Positions 1 through 8,280 of a stretch of DNA of 23,679 bases are shown one piece after another. Each line of letters starts with the position of its first letter. The first letter of the stretch is position 1. Made by a program: the position numbers and the translations under genes. A model generated the notes under the pieces. The model did no database searches. It saw nothing but the letters and a program-made list of their open reading frames with translations, and was not told the DNA's origin. The DNA is from an uncultured Bariatricus sp. GTDB lineage: Bacteria; Bacillota; Clostridia; Lachnospirales; Lachnospiraceae. The DNA lies in the NCBI GenBank assembly GCA_934307065.1, contig CAKRCD010000026.1:1-23679 (forward strand), in the 5' to 3' direction.

Positions 1-627
1 GAGCTGGAAGCAAAGGGCGCCAATAATATTAATCTGGTGACTCCGACTCATTTTGTGCCACAGATTCGGAAAGCCCTTCAGACGGCAAGGAAAAGAGGAC
101 TTTCCGTGCCGATTGTCTACAATACCGGTGGATATGAAGAAGTGGAGACACTGAAGCTATTAGATGGCTATGTGGATATCTATCTTCCTGATTTTAAATA
201 TTGGAATCCCAGACATGCGAAGCGGTATTCCTTTGCAGAGGATTACCCGGAGAAGGCAAGAGCAGCTTTGGCGGAAATGGTAAGACAGACAGGCAAGCCA
301 AAGTTTGACGATAACGGAATGATGACAAAGGGAGTCATTGTACGGCATTTGTTATTGCCGGGGTGTCTGGAGGACGCAAAAAGAATCGTAAGCTATTTAT
401 ATCATACTTATGGAGACAGCATTTATATGAGTCTGATGAACCAGTATACCCCACTGGATTCTTTGGATTCAGAACAATATCCGGAATTGAATCAGAAAGT
501 CAAAGAAAAGGTGTATGACTGGCTGGTGGATTATGCCATTTCCCTTGGAGTTACACAGGCATATATTCAGGAAGGGAATACAGCAGAAGAAAGCTTTATT
601 CCACCATTTACCCTGGAAGGAGTATAA
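1..627 (+). CDS. PflX-like radical SAM protein, C-terminal part (5' truncated by window)
   Basis: The frame is open from base 1, so the gene starts upstream of the window; 208 residues are visible. The text NLVTPTHFVPQI, then YNTGGYE, YLPDFKYW and MNQYTPL, is what I know from the COG1313/PflX group of radical SAM proteins (uncharacterised relatives of pyruvate formate-lyase activating enzyme). The CxxxCxxC cluster motif that would bind the 4Fe-4S cluster should lie upstream and cannot be seen. An internal GTG at 37 is not a credible start because the homologous text continues before it. The substrate is unknown. The stop is only 5 bp before the next ATG, and AAGGAG near its end serves the next gene, so the two are probably cotranscribed. 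Confidence 0.85.
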   Translation, partial: ELEAKGANNINLVTPTHFVPQIRKALQTARKRGLSVPIVYNTGGYEEVETLKLLDGYVDIYLPDFKYWNPRHAKRYSFAEDYPEKARAALAEMVRQTGKPKFDDNGMMTKGVIVRHLLLPGCLEDAKRIVSYLYHTYGDSIYMSLMNQYTPLDSLDSEQYPELNQKVKEKVYDWLVDYAISLGVTQAYIQEGNTAEESFIPPFTLEGV

Positions 628-632
628 AGAAA

Positions 633-1268
633 ATGAAAAGAAACATTGATTTGAAAGAGATTTCCGACGGCAGGCTGTATGGAAGTAATGATTTGGTAAA
701 AGCAGACTGCGGAGATTGTCGGGGCTGCTTTGCCTGCTGCTGCGGAATGGGAAATTCGATTATTTTGGATCCACTGGATGTCCATCGGCTTACAACAGGC
801 TTAAATCAGTCTTTTGAAGCATTGCTTGCAAGCTATTTAGAACTGAATGTGGTGGATGGAATTATTTTGCCAAATCTGAAAATGCAGGGTTCCCGCGAAT
901 GTTGTGCGTTTTTAAATGAAGCGGGAAGATGTACGATTCATGCAATCAGACCGGGAATCTGCAGACTGTTTCCTTTGGGAAGATATTATGAAAATGGAAG
1001 TTTCCGGTATTTTCTGCAGACCCATGAGTGTAAGAAGGCAAACCGGACGAAAGTTAAGGTAAAGAAGTGGATAGATACACTGGAGTTGGGTAAATATGAG
1101 ACATTTGTAAACCGGTGGCATTATTATTTAAAAGACATGGAAACATTGATTGAGAAGCAGCCGGAGAAAGCCAAAGAAATCGACCTTCAGATATTACAAC
1201 GGTTTTATCTGACTCCTTATGGGGATGATTTTTATACAGAGTTTGAGCAGAGAATGCAGAAAGGATAA
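633..1268 (+). CDS. YkgJ-type cysteine cluster protein (UPF0153-like)
   Basis: A 211-residue cytosolic protein. Near the N-terminus it has a dense cysteine run (C26, C29, C32 and C35-C37, in [13 protein letters not shown]). A second block follows, [11 protein letters not shown] then [12 protein letters not shown] (residues 90-117), which is the hallmark of the YkgJ/UPF0153 putative metal-chelating (Zn or Fe-S) family. The biochemical role of the family is not known. The ATG at 633 has AAGGAG about 10 bp upstream. It sits 5 bp after the radical SAM gene and 8 bp before cbiP, so it probably shares a transcript with the cobalamin genes. A metal-handling or cluster-repair role is possible, but that is speculation. 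Confidence 0.85.
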   Translation: MKRNIDLKEISDGRLYGSNDLVKADCGDCRGCFACCCGMGNSIILDPLDVHRLTTGLNQSFEALLASYLELNVVDGIILPNLKMQGSRECCAFLNEAGRCTIHAIRPGICRLFPLGRYYENGSFRYFLQTHECKKANRTKVKVKKWIDTLELGKYETFVNRWHYYLKDMETLIEKQPEKAKEIDLQILQRFYLTPYGDDFYTEFEQRMQKG

Positions 1269-1276
1269 ATGACATT

Positions 1277-2758
1277 ATGGCAAAGGTGATTATGGTACAG
1301 GGAACCATGTCAAATGCAGGAAAAAGTCTTCTGGCAGCAGGGCTTTGCCGCATTTTTAAGCAGGATGGATACCGGGTTGCTCCGTTTAAATCCCAGAATA
1401 TGGCATTGAATTCTTTTATCACGGAAGAAGGACTGGAAATGGGACGGGCACAGGTTATGCAGGCAGAAGCAGCAGGAATCCGTCCTATGGTGTGCATGAA
1501 TCCGATTCTGCTGAAGCCTACGAATCATACGGGCTCCCAGATAATCGTGAACGGAGAAGTTCTGGGAAATATGAGTGCCAAGGATTATTTCGCTTATAAG
1601 GTGCAGCTCATACCGGACATCAAAAAAGCTTTCCGCAAATTGGAAAAAGAGGCAGATATTATTGTAATTGAAGGAGCAGGAAGTCCGGCAGAAATTAATC
1701 TGCGTGAAAATGATATTGTAAATATGGGAATGGCAGAAATGGTAGATGCACCGGTTCTGCTTGCAGGAGATATTGACAGGGGCGGTGTATTTGCACAGCT
1801 TCTGGGAACATTATCTTTACTTGCTGACGAGGAGAAGGAAAGAGTCAAAGGTCTGATTATCAATAAGTTTCGTGGAGATAAGTCAATTCTGGATCCCGGC
1901 ATTACGATTCTGGAAGAAAAAGGACAAGTTCCGGTTGTGGGGGTAGTTCCGTACATGGATTTGTCGCTAGAAGATGAGGACAGTCTGACCGAGAGATTTG
2001 ACAAGAAAGAGGCAGGATGGATTGATTTGGCGGTAATCCGCTATCCAAGGATTTCCAATTTTACGGATTTTAATGTATTTGAGCAGATGAAAGGTGTTTC
2101 CGTGCGGTATGTCACTTCGGTAAGTGAACTGCAAAGTCCGGATTTGATTTTCCTGCCGGGAAGCAAGAATACCATGGGAGATTTGAAATGGATGCGCCAG
2201 AACGGGTTAGAGGCAGCGGTAAAGAAGTGGTCGGAGAAAATTCCGGTCTGCGGAATCTGCGGAGGTTATCAGATGCTTGGAATGGGTATTTCTGATCCTT
2301 ATGAGGTGGAAGAAGGCGGAGAATTAAATGGAATGGGTCTGCTTCCGTTATATACTATCTTGGAAAAGGAAAAGACCAGATGCCAGACCGAAGGACATTT
2401 GAATCCGGTAGAGGGAATTTTCCGGTGCATTTCAGAAATGCCGTACAGCGGTTATGAAATTCATATGGGGAAGACAAGATGGCAGGATGGCAGTCCATGT
2501 ACCGATACAATCGTATACGATGAAAAGACACAAGTATATGGCTCCTATGTACATGGTCTGTTTGATTATGGAACCATGGCGGTGCGTATGATAGAAGCAT
2601 TGGCTGCAAAAAAAGGTATTACTTTGGAGCATATGGAATTTTCGGATTATCAGGCATTTAAGGAAATGCAGTATGATAAGCTTGCCGACACGCTCCGGGC
2701 ATACCTGGATATGGATGCCATTTATGGAATGTTAAGGGAAGCCAGACTGGAGGAATAG
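1277..2758 (+). CDS. cbiP: Cobyric acid synthase (CbiP/CobQ)
   Basis: 493 residues, normal for the family. It performs four ATP- and glutamine-dependent amidations (b, d, e and g side chains), turning adenosylcobyrinate a,c-diamide into adenosylcobyric acid in the cytosol. The N-terminal synthetase domain starts [21 protein letters not shown], with the P-loop-like motif at residues 8-17, then [10 protein letters not shown] (38-47) and [12 protein letters not shown] (164-175). The C-terminal class I amidotransferase domain has [10 protein letters not shown] with nucleophile C328 and YVHGLFD with H426. It starts 8 bp after the cysteine-cluster gene and is followed 3 bp later by cobT. Nothing unusual. 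Confidence 0.97.
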   Translation: MAKVIMVQGTMSNAGKSLLAAGLCRIFKQDGYRVAPFKSQNMALNSFITEEGLEMGRAQVMQAEAAGIRPMVCMNPILLKPTNHTGSQIIVNGEVLGNMSAKDYFAYKVQLIPDIKKAFRKLEKEADIIVIEGAGSPAEINLRENDIVNMGMAEMVDAPVLLAGDIDRGGVFAQLLGTLSLLADEEKERVKGLIINKFRGDKSILDPGITILEEKGQVPVVGVVPYMDLSLEDEDSLTERFDKKEAGWIDLAVIRYPRISNFTDFNVFEQMKGVSVRYVTSVSELQSPDLIFLPGSKNTMGDLKWMRQNGLEAAVKKWSEKIPVCGICGGYQMLGMGISDPYEVEEGGELNGMGLLPLYTILEKEKTRCQTEGHLNPVEGIFRCISEMPYSGYEIHMGKTRWQDGSPCTDTIVYDEKTQVYGSYVHGLFDYGTMAVRMIEALAAKKGITLEHMEFSDYQAFKEMQYDKLADTLRAYLDMDAIYGMLREARLEE

Positions 2759-2761
2759 CGG

Positions 2762-3829
2762 TTGGAGAACTATCAGAAAGCATCAGAACAGATTGTGATT
2801 ACGAAGCCGGATGAAGCGGTGCGCAGACAGGTACAGAAGAATTGGGATATGGTGGCAAAGCCACTGGATGGAATGGGAACATTTGAAGGACTCATTTCCC
2901 AGATTGGTGCAATTACAGGGAAAACACAGATTTGTCTGGATAAGAAAGCAGTACTTGTCATGTGTGCAGATAATGGTATCGTGGAAGAAGGTATCAGCCA
3001 GAGTGGGCAGGAAGTGACGGAAGCCGTGGCAAGGGAGATGACAAAAGGACTTTCTTCTGTAGGAAAAATGGCAGCTTCTATTGGAACAGATGTATTTCCC
3101 ATTGATATCGGAATCAATAGTTCTGAAGAAATTCCGGGACTGCTTCAGAAATCCGTTCGGAAAGGCACCCGGAATTTTAGAAAAGAACCGGCAATGACTG
3201 CCACAGAAGCATGGAAGGCTGTTTACACAGGAATGGATTTGGTGGCCGAGTATAAGGAAAAAGGTTATCAGATTCTTGCCACCGGAGAGATGGGAATTGG
3301 AAATACCACCACAAGTAGTGCGGTAATTGCCTCCCTTCTTCGCTGTAGGGCGGAGCAGGTAACCGGAAGGGGCGCGGGACTCAGTGATGCGGGACTTCTG
3401 AAAAAACAGCAGGTAATTCAGGAAGCCATCGAAAAATATCACCTTTATGAGGCAGAGCCATTTGAGGTGCTGCGGACAGTTGGAGGTCTTGATATCGCCG
3501 GACTTACAGGGGTGTGTATCGGCGGTGCCGTCTATCATATCCCGATTGTGCTGGATGGAGTCATCAGTTTTGCGGCAGCACTTGTGGCAGAGCGGATGTA
3601 TCCCGGTGTCAAGGCATATCTGCTCCCATCACATAAAGGGAAGGAGCCTGCCTTTGAAAGCCTGATGAGAGAACTGGATTTACACCCGGTCATTGATGCA
3701 AGGCTGGCACTTGGAGAAGGAACAGGGGCAGTTATGTTATTTGCATTACTTGATATGGCACTTTGTGTGTATGAGGGAAAAACCACCTTCCATGATATCG
3801 AAATTCAACCTTACGAGAGGTTTCAATAA
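2762..3829 (+). CDS. cobT: Nicotinate-nucleotide-dimethylbenzimidazole phosphoribosyltransferase (CobT)
   Basis: 355 residues. It makes alpha-ribazole phosphate from nicotinate mononucleotide and a lower-ligand base, the activation step for the nucleotide loop. Family text includes KPLDGMGTFEGL (33-44), VMCADNGIVEEGISQSG (66-82), ATGEMGIGNTTTSSA (173-187) and LALGEGTGA (315-323), where E319 matches the catalytic glutamate. The start is TTG: GGAGG at 2749-2753 lies 8 bp before it and the protein is full length from there. No base-synthesis genes (bluB or bza) are visible, so the native lower ligand cannot be told from this window. cobU starts right after the stop. Confidence 0.96.
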   Translation: MENYQKASEQIVITKPDEAVRRQVQKNWDMVAKPLDGMGTFEGLISQIGAITGKTQICLDKKAVLVMCADNGIVEEGISQSGQEVTEAVAREMTKGLSSVGKMAASIGTDVFPIDIGINSSEEIPGLLQKSVRKGTRNFRKEPAMTATEAWKAVYTGMDLVAEYKEKGYQILATGEMGIGNTTTSSAVIASLLRCRAEQVTGRGAGLSDAGLLKKQQVIQEAIEKYHLYEAEPFEVLRTVGGLDIAGLTGVCIGGAVYHIPIVLDGVISFAAALVAERMYPGVKAYLLPSHKGKEPAFESLMRELDLHPVIDARLALGEGTGAVMLFALLDMALCVYEGKTTFHDIEIQPYERFQ

Positions 3830-3830
3830 G

Positions 3831-4385
3831 ATGATGACAGTGATTATTGGCGGAAGCGGAAGCGGCAAATCTGCTTTTGCCGAACAATATATAGACGAAA
3901 TTGCCGGAGCGCGAAGAAAATATTATATTGCCACTATGAAGGTGTATGATGAAGAAGGACAAAAGAAGGTTGAGAAGCATAGAACCCAGAGACAAGGAAA
4001 GGGGTTTCAGACTATCGAATGTGCATCGGAGATAGAGACGGCTGCAAAGGCGGTTATGGAGAAAGAAAGTGTGGTTCTCTTGGAATGTATGTCCAATTTG
4101 GCTGCAAATGAAATGTTTGCGGAGCAGGAAATCTGCGAAAAGAGTATAGTTGTTTCTAAAATATTACAGGGAATATGCAAGCTGCGTGATAAGACAGGAG
4201 AACTGGTAATTGTGACGAACAATATTTCAGAGGAAGGAACAAATTACGATGCCACTACGGTAAATTATATAGCGGCTCTTGGAGAAATCAATGCAGCACT
4301 TGCACAGGAGGCAGATACGGTCATCGAGGTGGTAGTAGGAATCCCGGTCTGGATGAAAGGAGAAAAGCAGGATGTCCATTATTAA
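3831..4385 (+). CDS. cobU: Adenosylcobinamide kinase / adenosylcobinamide-phosphate guanylyltransferase (CobU), divergent C-terminus
   Basis: 184 residues from the ATG at 3831; the next codon is also ATG. The frame is open further upstream, but GAGAGG at 3815-3820 and the P-loop right after the start fix this choice. CobU phosphorylates adenosylcobinamide and transfers GMP to give adenosylcobinamide-GDP. Visible are GGSGSGKS (7-14), YYIAT (31-35), the KHRTQR motif whose H50 matches the guanylylated histidine, and LLECMSNL. The region that in typical CobU reads EVGxGIVPxxxxxRxFRD is instead NISEEGTNYDATTVNYIAALGEIN, a clear divergence. A second short CobU-like protein at 5284 keeps that missing motif. 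It overlaps cobS by 14 bp. Confidence 0.93.
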   Translation: MMTVIIGGSGSGKSAFAEQYIDEIAGARRKYYIATMKVYDEEGQKKVEKHRTQRQGKGFQTIECASEIETAAKAVMEKESVVLLECMSNLAANEMFAEQEICEKSIVVSKILQGICKLRDKTGELVIVTNNISEEGTNYDATTVNYIAALGEINAALAQEADTVIEVVVGIPVWMKGEKQDVHY

Positions 4386-5145
4386 ATCATTTTTTATTGC
4401 ATTTTCGATTTATTCGAAGATTCCGGTTCCGCAGTTTGAGTGGAAGGAAGAGGATATGCGGTATATGATGTGCTTTTTCCCGTGGATAGGCGGTGTTATC
4501 GGACTCTTATTATATGGCTGGTGTGTGCTTTGCCGGAAATGGGAGATAGGAATGGTGTGTCAGGTGCTGATGTGCGGCATTATTCCGCTTGCTGTCTCCG
4601 GTGGTTTTCACGTAGATGGCTTTATGGATACCATGGATGCCTTTCATTCCTATCAGGAAAAAGAGCGGAAACTGGAGATTTTGAAGGATTCTCATATTGG
4701 AGCCTTTGCCGTGATTATGCTGGCACTTTATGGTATGATTTATCTGGCAGCATATTCAGAAATTCAGAATATGGTTGTATTACGGATTGTGTGCGCAGGA
4801 TTTTTCCTGTCACGGGCTTTTAGTGGAATCGCGGTATTGATGTTCCCAAAAGCAAAAAAAGATGGACTTCTCCATACCTTCGATGAGGTATCCAGAACCA
4901 GGCTTGTGCGGAATATTCTGTTGTTACAGAGCATCGCATGCGTGGTATTTATGGTTGCACAATCAGTTGTGGCAGGAAGTATGATCGCAGCAATGGCATT
5001 TGCCGTATTTGGATATTATTACCAGAAGACGAAGAGAGAACTTGGCGGAATCACGGGGGATACCGCAGGATATTTTGTGACAGTATGCGAAGGTGCTATG
5101 GCGGTGATGGGAGCACTGATTTGTATATTGGCAGTTGGAGTTTAA
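4372..5145 (+). CDS. cobS: Adenosylcobinamide-GDP ribazoletransferase, cobalamin synthase (CobS)
   Basis: 257-residue integral membrane protein that joins adenosylcobinamide-GDP and alpha-ribazole (or its phosphate) to complete the cobamide. The signature GGFHVDGFMDTMDA (77-90), a metal-binding Asp-rich motif, and KDSHIGAFAV (105-114) are intact. Hydrophobic segments follow around residues 32-50, 60-75, 110-128, 130-155 and 175-215. The PVP motif near residue 18 is also typical. ATG 4372 is preceded by GGAG and lies inside the end of cobU (14-bp overlap), suggesting translational coupling. A 138-bp gap with tandem repeats follows. Confidence 0.96.
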   Translation: MSIIKSFFIAFSIYSKIPVPQFEWKEEDMRYMMCFFPWIGGVIGLLLYGWCVLCRKWEIGMVCQVLMCGIIPLAVSGGFHVDGFMDTMDAFHSYQEKERKLEILKDSHIGAFAVIMLALYGMIYLAAYSEIQNMVVLRIVCAGFFLSRAFSGIAVLMFPKAKKDGLLHTFDEVSRTRLVRNILLLQSIACVVFMVAQSVVAGSMIAAMAFAVFGYYYQKTKRELGGITGDTAGYFVTVCEGAMAVMGALICILAVGV

Positions 5146-5159
5146 AATCTTTACTGGCG

Positions 5160-5215
5160 GTAAGTTACAGTCAGTAAGTTACAGTCAGTAAGTTACAGTC
5201 AGTAAGCTACAGTCA
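5160..5215 (+). repeat. Four tandem copies of a 14-bp unit in the cobS-cobU2 gap
   Basis: The unit GTAAGTTACAGTCA occurs at 5160-5173, 5174-5187 and 5188-5201. The fourth copy (5202-5215) differs by one base (GTAAGCTACAGTCA). There are no spacers, so this is not a CRISPR array. Each junction contains TTAC-AGTCA-GTAA, a 4-bp inverted pair that could form only a weak hairpin. The copies are almost identical, suggesting recent expansion by slippage. Confidence 0.95.
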
Positions 5216-5234
5216 GTGCGTGAACTGGAAACAG

Positions 5235-5264
5235 AAAGCAGACGATAAATAAAAGCAGACGATA
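5235..5264 (+). repeat. Direct repeat of 13 bp, period 17
   Basis: AAAGCAGACGATA occurs at 5235-5247 and again at 5252-5264, just downstream of the 14-bp array and about 20 bp before the next start codon. It looks like a second small tandem duplication in the same gap. No function is evident. Confidence 0.9.
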
Positions 5265-5283
5265 GATAATAAGAGGAAGCAGG

Positions 5284-5655
5284 ATGAAGCTAATTATAGG
5301 CGGATACGCACAGGGAAAACTACAATATGTATACAACACATATCAGACAGAAAACTGGAAAGTGGCAGAAGCCAGTCTGCCCGATACGGATGAAAAAGTG
5401 ATTATCAATCATTTTCATTTGTGGGTAAGAGAGATGTTAAAGCAGAATGTAGAGCCGGAACAGCTATTGATGAAATATCTGCAAACCCATAAAGATTGTA
5501 TTTTCATCAGTGATGAGATTGGAAACGGTTTAGTTCCCATGGATGCATTCGAAAGAGAATACCGGGAGCGGACGGGCAGAATGTTGATTGCTATTGCAGA
5601 ACAGGCAGAGGAAGTAGTGAGAGTCATATGTGGAATGGGTCAGAAAATCAAGTAA
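5284..5655 (+). CDS. Short CobU-like protein lacking the guanylyltransferase histidine motif
   Basis: 123 residues, against about 180 for CobU. The start ATG has GAGGAAGCAGG upstream. The N-terminus MKLIIGGYAQGKLQY resembles the CobU P-loop, but the Ser/Thr after GK is replaced by Leu. The C-terminal half (residues 77-123: DEIGNGLVPMDAFEREYR, then RTGR, AEQAEEVV and GMGQKIK) follows the canonical CobU C-terminus (EVGxGIVP...GxxxKIK) closely. The central part with the guanylylated histidine (HxxxR block) and the LLEC strand is missing or remodelled; INHFHLW may be a remnant. It is therefore either a partner of the full CobU at 3831, a specialised cobinamide-binding protein, or a decaying copy. 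It overlaps the phosphatase gene by 28 bp, which argues that it is translated. Confidence 0.82.
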   Translation: MKLIIGGYAQGKLQYVYNTYQTENWKVAEASLPDTDEKVIINHFHLWVREMLKQNVEPEQLLMKYLQTHKDCIFISDEIGNGLVPMDAFEREYRERTGRMLIAIAEQAEEVVRVICGMGQKIK

Positions 5656-6224
5656 TCCTTTCTTTGATTCGTCATGGTAAGACAGAGGCGAATCTGGAGG
5701 GACGATATCTCGGAAGAACAGATGAAGATTTGACAGAGGCAGGAAAACAGGAAATTCTGGACAGGGTAAATGCCGGGTATTATCCGGAGGCAGACATGGT
5801 ATTTACCAGTGCCATGAAGCGGTGTAAGACAACCGCAGAGCTGATATATCCGGGAAAAAAGTTTATCGAACTGCCGGAATGGAATGAAATAAATTTTGGA
5901 TTATTTGAAAGAAAAAACTACAAAGAATTAAGTGGAAATCCAGATTATCAGGCATGGATTGACAGCGGAGGCGTGACTGCATTTCCAGGTGGGGAAAGCA
6001 GGGAGCAGTTTATAAAACGATGCGCCAGTGGTATGGAAAAGATGGTTTCCATGCTGCCAAAACAGGTAGAACGAGTGAGTATTGTGGTTCACGGAGGCAC
6101 GATTATGGCGCTTGGAAGCCGATTTTTTGGCGGAGATTATTTTGATTATCAGATAAAGAATGGCAAAATGATTCAGGCGATATTAGAAAGAAAGCAGGAA
6201 ATACGATGCAGTATCATATCATAG
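5628..6224 (+). CDS. cobC: Histidine phosphatase, probable alpha-ribazole-5'-phosphate phosphatase (CobC-like)
   Basis: 198 residues of the phosphoglycerate mutase/histidine phosphatase fold. LIRHGKTEANLEGRYLGRTD carries the catalytic H16 region, TSAMKRCKTTAE the second arginine (R65), EWNEINFGLFE the acid residue, and IVVHGGTIMALG the second histidine (H155). In a cob operon next to cobU, cobS and cbiB the expected job is removing phosphate from alpha-ribazole phosphate or cobalamin 5'-phosphate. The family is broad, so the substrate is inferred from context. The ATG at 5628 lies inside the previous gene and no later start precedes the RHG motif. It overlaps cbiB by 19 bp. Confidence 0.88.
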   Translation: MWNGSENQVILSLIRHGKTEANLEGRYLGRTDEDLTEAGKQEILDRVNAGYYPEADMVFTSAMKRCKTTAELIYPGKKFIELPEWNEINFGLFERKNYKELSGNPDYQAWIDSGGVTAFPGGESREQFIKRCASGMEKMVSMLPKQVERVSIVVHGGTIMALGSRFFGGDYFDYQIKNGKMIQAILERKQEIRCSIIS

Positions 6225-7183
6225 CGTTTGCAGCCGGATTTTTATTAGATGGGTTATTCGGTGACCCGCATTGGCTGCCGCATCCGATCCGGCTGATTGG
6301 AACGCTGATCAGCAGAACGGAACAGTTTTTGAGAAAAGAAAAAGACGGGATAACACCAGAGCAGGAACGACAGCAGGGCAGATGGATGGTTCTGATTGTA
6401 GTGTGTGCTACGGTTCTTTGCAGTGGACTGGTGCTCGCCTTTGCATATACATGGAACAAGATAGTGGGATGCGTGGTGGAGTCTGTCATGACCTATCAGA
6501 TTCTTGCTGCAAAATCCTTGAAAGTGGAAAGCATGAAGGTATATCAGGAACTGAACAAAGAGGATTTGAGTGGTGCGAGAAAAGCCGTTTCCATGATTGT
6601 AGGAAGAGACACGGATTGTCTGGATGAAACGGGAGTTGCTAAGGCGTCCATTGAGACGGTGGCAGAAAATACATCCGATGGAGTGATTGCGCCAATGCTT
6701 TACACAGCAATTGGCGGACCTGTACTTGGTTTTGCCTACAAGGCAGTCAATACCATGGATTCTATGATTGGCTATAAAAATGAAAAATATTTGAATTTTG
6801 GAAGGGCAGCAGCGAAACTGGATGATATTGTGAATTTTATTCCGGCGAGAATCAGTGCATGGGTTATGATTCTGGCGGCGGGAATGTCAGGAAAAAATTA
6901 TAGCATGAAAGGTGCTTACCGGATTTACAAACGGGACAAAAGCAATCATGCCAGTCCCAATTCCGCTCACACGGAAGCCGTGTGCGCAGGGGCGCTTGGA
7001 ATTCAGCTTGCAGGAGATGCCAGTTATTTTGGAAAGACTGTAAAGAAACCCTATATTGGAGATAAGACAAGAACGGTAGAAACAGAAGACATCTGCCGTG
7101 CCAATCATTTGATGTACAGAACAGCATGGATAATCGAAATCTTGTGTGTGCTGATATTAAGTGGCATTTATTTGCGAATGTAA
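6206..7183 (+). CDS. cbiB: Adenosylcobinamide-phosphate synthase (CbiB)
   Basis: 325-residue membrane protein that condenses adenosylcobyric acid with aminopropanol phosphate (the product of CobD). Typical motifs are DGLFGDPHWLPHPIRLIG (15-32), SIETVAENTSDGVIAP (148-163), KAVNTMDSMIGYKNEKY (179-195) and HASPNSAHTEA (248-258). Hydrophobic segments lie near residues 3-15, 60-80, 85-100, 158-175, 212-226 and 307-323. ATG 6206 has AGGAA 5 bp upstream and lies within the end of the phosphatase gene. A 65-bp spacer precedes cobD. Confidence 0.96.
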   Translation: MQYHIIAFAAGFLLDGLFGDPHWLPHPIRLIGTLISRTEQFLRKEKDGITPEQERQQGRWMVLIVVCATVLCSGLVLAFAYTWNKIVGCVVESVMTYQILAAKSLKVESMKVYQELNKEDLSGARKAVSMIVGRDTDCLDETGVAKASIETVAENTSDGVIAPMLYTAIGGPVLGFAYKAVNTMDSMIGYKNEKYLNFGRAAAKLDDIVNFIPARISAWVMILAAGMSGKNYSMKGAYRIYKRDKSNHASPNSAHTEAVCAGALGIQLAGDASYFGKTVKKPYIGDKTRTVETEDICRANHLMYRTAWIIEILCVLILSGIYLRM

Positions 7184-7248
7184 GAATGAGTTGGATGAAG
7201 AATGTCAGAAGATGATAATAAGAGAAAATGACAGGCAGGAGAAAGATT

Positions 7249-8280
7249 ATGATTCATGGCGGAGACATTTACCGGAATGAGGTGGAGTTGGACTTCTCGA
7301 TTAACATCAATCCTTTAGGAATGCCAGACAGAGTCAGACAGGCACTGTTGGAGGCAGTGGATACATGCACCAGATATCCGGACATAGAAGTACAAAAACT
7401 GACGGAAGCAGTAAGTAATATGCTTGGAATACCTAAGAATTTTATTCTGTTTGGCAACGGTGCATCCGAACTTTTTCAGGCAGTGGTACATACTTTAAGG
7501 CCGCAGAAAATATGGATACCGGTTCCCTCCTTTTATGGGTATGAACATGTGGCAGGAAGCAGTGAATGTGAAGTATGTTATTTTTTTACGAAAGAGGAAC
7601 AGGGCTTTTCACCGGATGAAAAGGTGGTAAATGTGATTCCACCGGATACGGATTTGATTTTTCTCGCAAATCCGAACAATCCGACAGGAACGCTGTTAAG
7701 CCGGGAAGTGCTTGTGCGAATCCTTGATTATTGTAAAGAGCACAATATTTACGTGGTACTGGATGAGTGCTTTATTGAATTTTGTGAGGGGGCAGATTCC
7801 ATGCTCTCGAAGATAAAGCAGTATGAGAATCTCATGATCGTGCGTGCCTTTACCAAGATTTTTGCTATACCGGGGGTGCGGCTCGGTTATTTGATTTCCT
7901 CAAATGAAGAATTACTGCAAAAGACAAAGCTACATTTACCGGAGTGGAATATTTCTACCTTTGCGGAGGCGGCAGGAACAGCCTGTGCGGAAGAACAGGA
8001 ATTTATAGAGCAGACCAGAATATTTGTGGCAGCAGAACGGGAATTCCTGATAAATGGTTTATCAGAAATGGGACTGACGGTTTATCCGGGCAGTGCGAAT
8101 TTTCTGATGCTAAAGACAGAGCTGCCTCTTTATGAGGAATTGTTAAAACAGAAAATCCTGATTCGTGATTGCAGCAATTATAAGGGACTGACGAACGGCT
8201 TTTACCGGATTGCGGTAAAAAAGAGAGAAGAAAATGAAAAATTATTAGAAAAGATAGGAGAAATCAAGTGCTTAATATAG
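7249..8280 (+). CDS. cobD: L-threonine-O-3-phosphate decarboxylase (CobD)
   Basis: 343 residues, a PLP enzyme of the class I aminotransferase fold that makes (R)-1-aminopropan-2-yl phosphate for CbiB. MIHGGDIYRN followed by DFSININPLG is the characteristic CobD N-terminus. NPNNPTG (141-147), LDECFIEF with D172, and RAFTKIFAIPGVRLGY with Schiff-base K203 are visible. An ATG at 7228 is also in frame, but AGGAG at 7237-7241 sits 7 bp before ATG 7249 and homologous text begins there, so 7249 is chosen. It overlaps cbiC by 13 bp. No threonine kinase gene (pduX) is visible. Confidence 0.95.
   Translation: MIHGGDIYRNEVELDFSININPLGMPDRVRQALLEAVDTCTRYPDIEVQKLTEAVSNMLGIPKNFILFGNGASELFQAVVHTLRPQKIWIPVPSFYGYEHVAGSSECEVCYFFTKEEQGFSPDEKVVNVIPPDTDLIFLANPNNPTGTLLSREVLVRILDYCKEHNIYVVLDECFIEFCEGADSMLSKIKQYENLMIVRAFTKIFAIPGVRLGYLISSNEELLQKTKLHLPEWNISTFAEAAGTACAEEQEFIEQTRIFVAAEREFLINGLSEMGLTVYPGSANFLMLKTELPLYEELLKQKILIRDCSNYKGLTNGFYRIAVKKREENEKLLEKIGEIKCLI

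Noticed and set aside
2783..3538. Open frame of 251 codons on the minus strand inside cobT
   Set aside because: Antisense to well-supported cobT, with composition typical of a reverse-strand shadow and no domain.
5160..5215. Possible CRISPR array
   Set aside because: Units are 14 bp and directly abutting, with no spacers and no cas genes in the window.
5284..5655. Short CobU-like gene called as a pseudogene
   Set aside because: The frame is intact with its own ribosome binding site, the C-terminal motifs are conserved, and the next gene overlaps it; decay remains possible but is not shown.
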